Source: a virus
IMG/VR virus record: IMGVR_UViG_3300037507_000420
Coordinates: 1 to 24,517 of that record
DNA length: 24,517 nucleotides
Strand: one strand, 5' to 3'
Each line of letters begins with the position of its first letter. Positions within the stretch are counted from its first letter, which is position 1. Below, piece by piece: positions 20,656 through 24,517 of the stretch. The position numbers and the translations under genes were made by a program. The notes under the pieces are model-generated. The model was not told the origin of the DNA and searched no databases. It worked only from the letters and a program-made list of their open reading frames with translations.

Positions 20656-20912
20656 AGAACCACACAAAGGTCTACCTCAAAGGGATGGGCTACTCCACAA
20701 CTGACTTTATCCCCTGCGAGGTATGTCAAGGCCAAGCCGTAGACATACATCACATAGAGTCAAGAGGAATGGGTGGAAGCAAAATTGCTGATACGATAGA
20801 AAACCTGATGGCACTATGCCGTGCCTGCCACGTTGCATACGGAGATATTAAAGAATTTAAGGAGCGACTTAAAGCAACACACAACCACCACCTATCAAAA
20901 AGAGTTATTTAG
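20652..20912 (+). CDS. HNH endonuclease domain protein
   Basis: GTG 20652 overlaps the methyltransferase TGA (GTGA). The 86-residue protein is one HNH domain: CEVC (22-25), DIHHIESRG (31-39), N51 and CRACH (56-60). The two CxxC knuckles bind zinc and the HH pair plus N/H hold the catalytic metal. Small HNH proteins near terminase can assist packaging, or be homing or anti-competitor nucleases. Here five genes separate it from neither fibre nor capsid but only ParB and ABC-GNAT from terminase. Confidence 0.8.
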   Translation: MKNHTKVYLKGMGYSTTDFIPCEVCQGQAVDIHHIESRGMGGSKIADTIENLMALCRACHVAYGDIKEFKERLKATHNHHLSKRVI

Positions 20913-20914
20913 TT

Positions 20915-21433
20915 ATGCAAAGAGCAGCAATCGGTACAATCATACCAAACCCAGTAAACCCAAGAATCATAAAGGATGACAAGTTCAAGAAGCTTGTAAA
21001 GTCCATACAGGAGTTCCCACAGATGCTTGAGCTGCGCCCAATCGTAGTAGATGGCAATATGGTAGTGCTTGGGGGAAATATGCGCCTTAAGGCTTGCATA
21101 GCCGCAGGACTGAAGGAAGTACCCATCATTGTCGCAGACCAACTCACCGATGCGCAGAAGGCTGAGTTTATCATTAAGGATAACGTAGGCTTCGGTGAAT
21201 GGGATTGGGACTTGCTTGCCAACCAATGGGATGTAGAGGCCTTAGAAGATTGGGGTCTTGAACTGCCCTTTGACAATACCCCTGTGCTTGAAGCAGAAGA
21301 TGAAACCGATTTGTCAGACAAAATCAAATCAGCATTCAGAATAGAAATAGAACTTGAGAACGAAGAAGAACAAGAGAAGATGTATAATCAGTTAATATCA
21401 GACGGGTACAAATGCCGAGTTTTGACATTGTAA
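20915..21433 (+). CDS. ParB-like nuclease-domain protein
   Basis: The 172-residue protein has the ParB/Srx N-terminal fold: NPVNPRIIKDDKFKKLVKSI (12-31), RPIVVDGNMVVLGGNMRLKA (41-60, GGNMRLKA for the usual GGERR-like motif) and CIAAGLKEVPIIVAD. Then follow DNVGFGEWDWDLLANQWD (91-108) and an acidic tail with IEIELENEEEQEKMYNQLI. Phage ParB proteins of this kind usually partner DNA-modification enzymes rather than partition plasmids. It overlaps the ABC-GNAT gene by 22 bases. CTPase residues are not obvious. Confidence 0.8.
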   Translation: MQRAAIGTIIPNPVNPRIIKDDKFKKLVKSIQEFPQMLELRPIVVDGNMVVLGGNMRLKACIAAGLKEVPIIVADQLTDAQKAEFIIKDNVGFGEWDWDLLANQWDVEALEDWGLELPFDNTPVLEAEDETDLSDKIKSAFRIEIELENEEEQEKMYNQLISDGYKCRVLTL

Positions 21434-22473
21434 GGGAGTCCAAGCCCTCAAAATCTTTTCGTGTTGCATCTGTAATGGGAAAGTTTGACCTTGACTCAAA
21501 TCACATCAAGGAGCATTTTGTAGGTAGCATTGATATTCCAAGTTCTTGGAATGTTGGTCTCATTGTAGGTTCATCAGGAACGGGCAAAACAACAATAGCT
21601 CGTGAGCTATTTGAAAATGCATACATTACAGATTTTCACTATGAATCGGAATCAATACTTGATGATATGCCAAAGTCAAAGAGCGTTGATGAAATTACAT
21701 CAGTATTCAATTCAGTTGGTTTTTCATCACCGCCTTCTTGGCTTAAGCCTTATTCGGCATTGAGCAATGGTCAGAAGATGCGTGTTGACTTGGCAAACGC
21801 TTTGCTCCAAGATAAAGACTTAATTGTATTTGATGAGTTTACTTCAGTAGTAGACCGCAATGTTGCGCAAATTGGTTCCAACGCAGTACAGAAGTCAATA
21901 CGAAAGCTCAATAAACAGTTCATAGCAGTAACTTGTCATTTTGATATAGAAGATTGGCTCTTGCCCGATTGGGTATTTGATACTGATTCAATGACCTTTC
22001 GTTCTTACGAAGGGCAAAAAAAAAATAGACCATCAATTAACTTCGAGATATTGCAAGCAGCAGATAAGTCAATTTGGAAGGTCTTTGCTAAACATCACTA
22101 TTTGAGTCACACGCATAACAACGCAGCAAATGTTTTTGTCGCATACATAAATGGACAGTTGGCAGCATTCTTGAGCGTTCTCCATTTTCCACATCCCAAA
22201 GTAAAGAATATGAAAAAAGTACATAGATTGGTTGTCTTGCCCGATTATCAAGGCATAGGTATCGGAATAAAGATGCTTGAAAGTATTGGTGAGATGTACA
22301 AAAAGCAAAAAGATAGATATTCAATAGTCACATCTTCGCCTTCTTTAATTCACGCTTTGAAGAAATCTGATAAATGGAGATGCTTAAGATTTGGCAGAAC
22401 AAAAGAATCTACGGGTGTATTAAAAGGTGCAACATCCAAACAACGTATAACAACATCATTTGAAATTAGATGA
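21412..22473 (+). CDS. ABC-ATPase/GNAT fusion, Mom-like DNA-modification candidate
   Basis: The 353-residue protein has an ABC ATPase half: Walker A GSSGTGKTT (53-61), signature LSNGQ (117-121), Walker B LIVFDEF (137-143), D-loop SVVD and H-loop H176. After a linker at 200-208, a GNAT half follows: HHYLS (228-232), VFVAYINGQLAAFLSVLHFP (241-260), the acyl-CoA loop HRLVVLPDYQGIGIG (271-285) and a C-terminal W322. The HHYLS and LVVLPDYQGIGIG motifs recall the phage Mu Mom family, which modifies adenine N6 and blocks restriction. No membrane segments, so not a transporter. The substrate is inferred. Confidence 0.72.
   Translation: MPSFDIVRESKPSKSFRVASVMGKFDLDSNHIKEHFVGSIDIPSSWNVGLIVGSSGTGKTTIARELFENAYITDFHYESESILDDMPKSKSVDEITSVFNSVGFSSPPSWLKPYSALSNGQKMRVDLANALLQDKDLIVFDEFTSVVDRNVAQIGSNAVQKSIRKLNKQFIAVTCHFDIEDWLLPDWVFDTDSMTFRSYEGQKKNRPSINFEILQAADKSIWKVFAKHHYLSHTHNNAANVFVAYINGQLAAFLSVLHFPHPKVKNMKKVHRLVVLPDYQGIGIGIKMLESIGEMYKKQKDRYSIVTSSPSLIHALKKSDKWRCLRFGRTKESTGVLKGATSKQRITTSFEIR
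22016..22025 (+). other. A10 run at the ABC/GNAT junction (slippage candidate)
   Basis: Ten consecutive A fall in codons 202-205 (QKKN), in the linker between the two domains. One extra A would give a TAG right after K-K-K and thus a free ABC-ATPase; one A less would end the frame after some 25 codons. It is the longest A run in the window. Confidence 0.5.
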
Positions 22474-22817
22474 CAAGTAGTGACATCCATAAAAAGGCAA
22501 TGCTCGATGCGTTGGAGAAATCTTTAGGGGTAGTGACCTCCGCTTGCAAGAGCGTTGACATCGCAAGGCAAACGCATTACCGATGGCTGCAAGAGGATAA
22601 AGAATACAAAGCAGCAGTCGAAGAACTATCAGACGTAGCCATTGACTTTGCAGAGAGCCAACTGCACAAGCAGATAAAGGAGGGCAACTCCACCGCTACT
22701 ATCTTCTTTCTAAAGACCAAAGGCAAGAAGCGTGGGTATGTGGAACGCCAAGAGCTAGACGTATCTTCGGGCAAGCTATTTCAAATTGAGGTGCTTGGCG
22801 AAGATTTACACGAATAA
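22470..22817 (+). CDS. terS: Terminase small subunit
   Basis: The 115-residue protein begins at ATG 22470, overlapping the previous TGA. An N-terminal helix-turn-helix (MLDALEKSLGVVTSACKSVD, IARQTHYRWLQEDKEYKAAV) would recognise the packaging site; SQLHKQIKEGNSTATIFFLK and TKGKKRGYVERQEL are typical of phage small terminases that resemble HTH transposase-like domains. It lies directly before and overlaps the large subunit by 32 bases. Confidence 0.82.
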   Translation: MTSSDIHKKAMLDALEKSLGVVTSACKSVDIARQTHYRWLQEDKEYKAAVEELSDVAIDFAESQLHKQIKEGNSTATIFFLKTKGKKRGYVERQELDVSSGKLFQIEVLGEDLHE

Positions 22818-23952
22818 GGTTTACAACCACCTAAAGCGCAGCGATAAGAAGATAGTCGTTGAGCAGGGCGGTACTCGTAGCGGAAAGACTTACAACATCC
22901 TGCTATGGGTGATTTTCTATTATAGCACACGAGAGACCAACAAGACCATCACCATCTGCCGTAAGACGTTCCCTTCGCTGCGTGCTTCGGTGATGCGTGA
23001 CTTCTTTGAGATACTGCGCAACCACGACCTGTACAGTGAAAGCTACCACAACAGGTCAAGCCACGAGTATTATCTGAATGGCAACCTTGTGGAGTTTATC
23101 AGCCTTGACCAACCGCAGAAGATACGAGGGCGCAAGCGCAACCTACTTTACATTAACGAAGCCAACGAGCTGACGTATGAGGATTGGCAGCAGCTTATTA
23201 TGCGAACTGAAGACAGGGCAATCCTTGACTACAACCCTTCGGATGCGTTCCATTGGATTTATGATAAGGTGGTGACCCGTGATGACTGCGACTTCTATCA
23301 GACCACCTACCTTGATAACCCGTTCCTTGATAGCAGCATCCGAAATGAAATAGAACGGCTACGTGATACCGATAACGACTATTGGAGAATCTACGGACTC
23401 GGAGAACGTGGGATGAGCAGAGCCACCATCTTTCAATACGGGCAGGCAGAGATACCAACGGATGCCACGCTCTTATGTCACGGACTTGACTGGGGTTACA
23501 CGAATGACCCAAGCGCATTGGTGGCAGTCTATAAGTCGGGTGACAATCTTTATGTGGATGAGCTTATCTACCGCACGGGGATGACCAACCCCGACATCAG
23601 CAACGTACTTGCCTCACTTGGGCTTGATAGACGTACGGAGGTATTTGCTGACTCTGCTGAACCCAAATCTATTGAGGAGCTGCATCGTATGGGATGGAAC
23701 GTGAAACCCACGCAGAAGGGCGCAGATAGCGTCATAGTGGGCATTGACGTGCTGAAGCGGCACAAGCTATTTGTAACCCCACGCAGCAGCAACCTAATCA
23801 AGGAACTTCAGAACTACAAATGGGTAGAAGACAAAAATGGAAACCTGCTTAATCGCCCCATTGATGCATTCAACCACGCCATAGATGCGCTTCGCTATGC
23901 AACCTACAACAAACTAAGCAGACCTAACTTTGGCAGGTATGCCATACGCTAA
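22786..23952 (+). CDS. terL: Terminase large subunit
   Basis: The 388-residue protein (TTG 22786; TTG 22795 is a second choice) packages DNA. The ATPase half has Walker A GGTRSGKT (28-35) and LLYINEANEL (120-129, E125; an Asn stands where Asp is usual). The RNase-H-like nuclease half has HGLDWGYTNDP (D235), VFADSAEPKSI (D289) and IDAFNHAIDALRY (D367). Length is normal to slightly short for Terminase_6/3-type proteins. It is followed by the chaperone-like gene after a 21-base gap. Confidence 0.92.
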   Translation: MRCLAKIYTNKVYNHLKRSDKKIVVEQGGTRSGKTYNILLWVIFYYSTRETNKTITICRKTFPSLRASVMRDFFEILRNHDLYSESYHNRSSHEYYLNGNLVEFISLDQPQKIRGRKRNLLYINEANELTYEDWQQLIMRTEDRAILDYNPSDAFHWIYDKVVTRDDCDFYQTTYLDNPFLDSSIRNEIERLRDTDNDYWRIYGLGERGMSRATIFQYGQAEIPTDATLLCHGLDWGYTNDPSALVAVYKSGDNLYVDELIYRTGMTNPDISNVLASLGLDRRTEVFADSAEPKSIEELHRMGWNVKPTQKGADSVIVGIDVLKRHKLFVTPRSSNLIKELQNYKWVEDKNGNLLNRPIDAFNHAIDALRYATYNKLSRPNFGRYAIR

Positions 23953-23973
23953 AACTAAAAGGTTATTTTAATA

Positions 23974-24517
23974 ATGGAACTAAAGGTAATTGTACCCACC
24001 GCCCTGTCGGAGATAACGCTTGACCAATACCAACGCTTTGCGAGGCTTGAGGGCGATGAGGAGTTCTTGACCCACAAGATGCTTGAGATATTCTGCGGAG
24101 TGCCTCTTGCCAATCTTCCCAACGTACGCATCAAAGATGTGAGCCATATCAGCAAGCACATTAGTGCGATGATAAACGAGAAGCCAAGTCTCACGCCAAC
24201 CTTCACGATGGGAGACACCAAGTACGGCTTCATCCCAGAGCTTGACAATATCACCTACGGTGAGTTCGTTGACCTTGACGGCTACCTGCAAGACGTACAA
24301 GACCTGCACAAAGCGATGGCGGTATTGTATCGCCCTATCACAAGCGAAGTCAAGCATCGGTACCTGATAGAGCCATACGAGGGAGCAGGGAAGTACTCGG
24401 AGCAGATGAAGCAAGCCCCGATGAATGTTGCGATGGGCGCAACGCTTTTTTTTTGGCATTTAGGGAACGAGTTACTGCAAGCTATGCTGACCTCTTTGGA
24501 GGCGAAGAATCAAACGA
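23974..24517 (+). CDS. Putative tail assembly chaperone, runs off the right edge
   Basis: ATG 23974 opens a frame that stays open to the end of the window (181 codons seen). The protein is helical and acidic: MELKVIVPTALSEITLDQYQ, EFLTHKMLEIFCGVPLANLP and YGEFVDLDGYLQDVQDLHKA. A gene of this kind before the tape measure is usually a tail assembly chaperone; I recall similar ITLxQYQ...MLxIFxxx proteins in Bacteroidetes phages. A T9 run at 24446-24454 could allow frameshifting. Its C-terminus lies outside the window. Confidence 0.55.
   Translation, partial: MELKVIVPTALSEITLDQYQRFARLEGDEEFLTHKMLEIFCGVPLANLPNVRIKDVSHISKHISAMINEKPSLTPTFTMGDTKYGFIPELDNITYGEFVDLDGYLQDVQDLHKAMAVLYRPITSEVKHRYLIEPYEGAGKYSEQMKQAPMNVAMGATLFFWHLGNELLQAMLTSLEAKNQT
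24446..24454 (+). other. T9 run, possible programmed frameshift site
   Basis: The codons ctt-ttt-ttt-tgg hold nine T. Frame 0 and the +1 (or -2) frame are both open to the window end; the -1 frame stops at a TAG 3 codons later. Tail chaperone genes often use such sites, but usually with -1 shifts. Confidence 0.35.

Noticed and set aside
21412-22473. ABC transporter subunit
   Set aside because: No membrane permease gene or transmembrane segments nearby, and the ATPase is fused to a GNAT domain.
3980-24459. Long minus-strand frames such as 4284-4766, 6603-6911, 20905-21327 and 23980-24459
   Set aside because: They lie inside well-supported + strand genes, have low-complexity or Ser/Cys/Val-rich translations typical of antisense frames, and no initiation context.
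1-24517. Lysogeny functions, tRNAs or CRISPR arrays
   Set aside because: No integrase, excisionase, CI/Cro-type repressor, tRNA cloverleaf or regularly spaced repeat array was found; the sequence beyond the edges is not visible.

Overview
The window is most of the genome of a tailed double-stranded DNA phage (siphovirus-like) of a Bacteroidetes host, probably an environmental flavobacterium-like bacterium. It has terminase, portal, HK97-type capsid, tail-tube and tape-measure genes. Apart from shadows, all genes lie on the + strand, with stop/start overlaps of 1-30 bases. The host assignment rests on three TATATTTG boxes that fit the Bacteroidetes -7 element (TAnnTTTG), on few Shine-Dalgarno sequences, and on many small conserved proteins that I recall from Bacteroidetes phages. 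I see no integrase, excisionase, repressor, tRNA or CRISPR array, so a lytic lifestyle is the simplest reading.

Layout. 1-6.7 kb: tape-measure C-terminus (cut by the window edge), XkdF-type prohead protease, a Cys-rich small protein, scaffold, major capsid, terminator, tail tube, terminator, a small virion protein, portal and connector. 6.7-9.7 kb: fibre and adsorption proteins. 9.7-11.3 kb: lysis block (coiled-coil microprotein, two small membrane proteins, a basic microprotein, a repeat-rich spacer, an M15 peptidase, and a lipoprotein with a C-terminal membrane segment that looks like a one-piece spanin). 11.3-11.56 kb: non-coding, with a pyrimidine tract, iteron-like AAGTTAA repeats and a near-perfect sigma70-type promoter. 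11.56-18.7 kb: DNA metabolism and regulation (DUF3310, RusA-like resolvase, putative ssDNA-binding protein, RecA/DnaB-type ATPase, DnaA-domain-IV-like protein, sigma factor, PD-(D/E)XK nuclease, RecE-like nuclease and many microproteins). 18.7-20.9 kb: two glycosyltransferases, a SAM methyltransferase and an HNH protein. 20.9-22.5 kb: a ParB-like protein followed by an unusual ABC-ATPase/GNAT fusion. 22.5-24.5 kb: small and large terminase and the start of a putative tail-assembly chaperone.

The most interesting parts are the ParB + ABC-ATPase/GNAT pair, which resembles a Mom-type DNA-modification (anti-restriction) module and has an A10 run exactly at its domain junction; the glycosyltransferase/methyltransferase cassette next to it; and a short element, ACCAATC, found seven times just upstream of genes in the early/replication region and at no structural gene start. 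The chaperone at the right edge and the tape-measure C-terminus at the left edge suggest a circularly permuted genome, with the bulk of the tape-measure gene outside the window.
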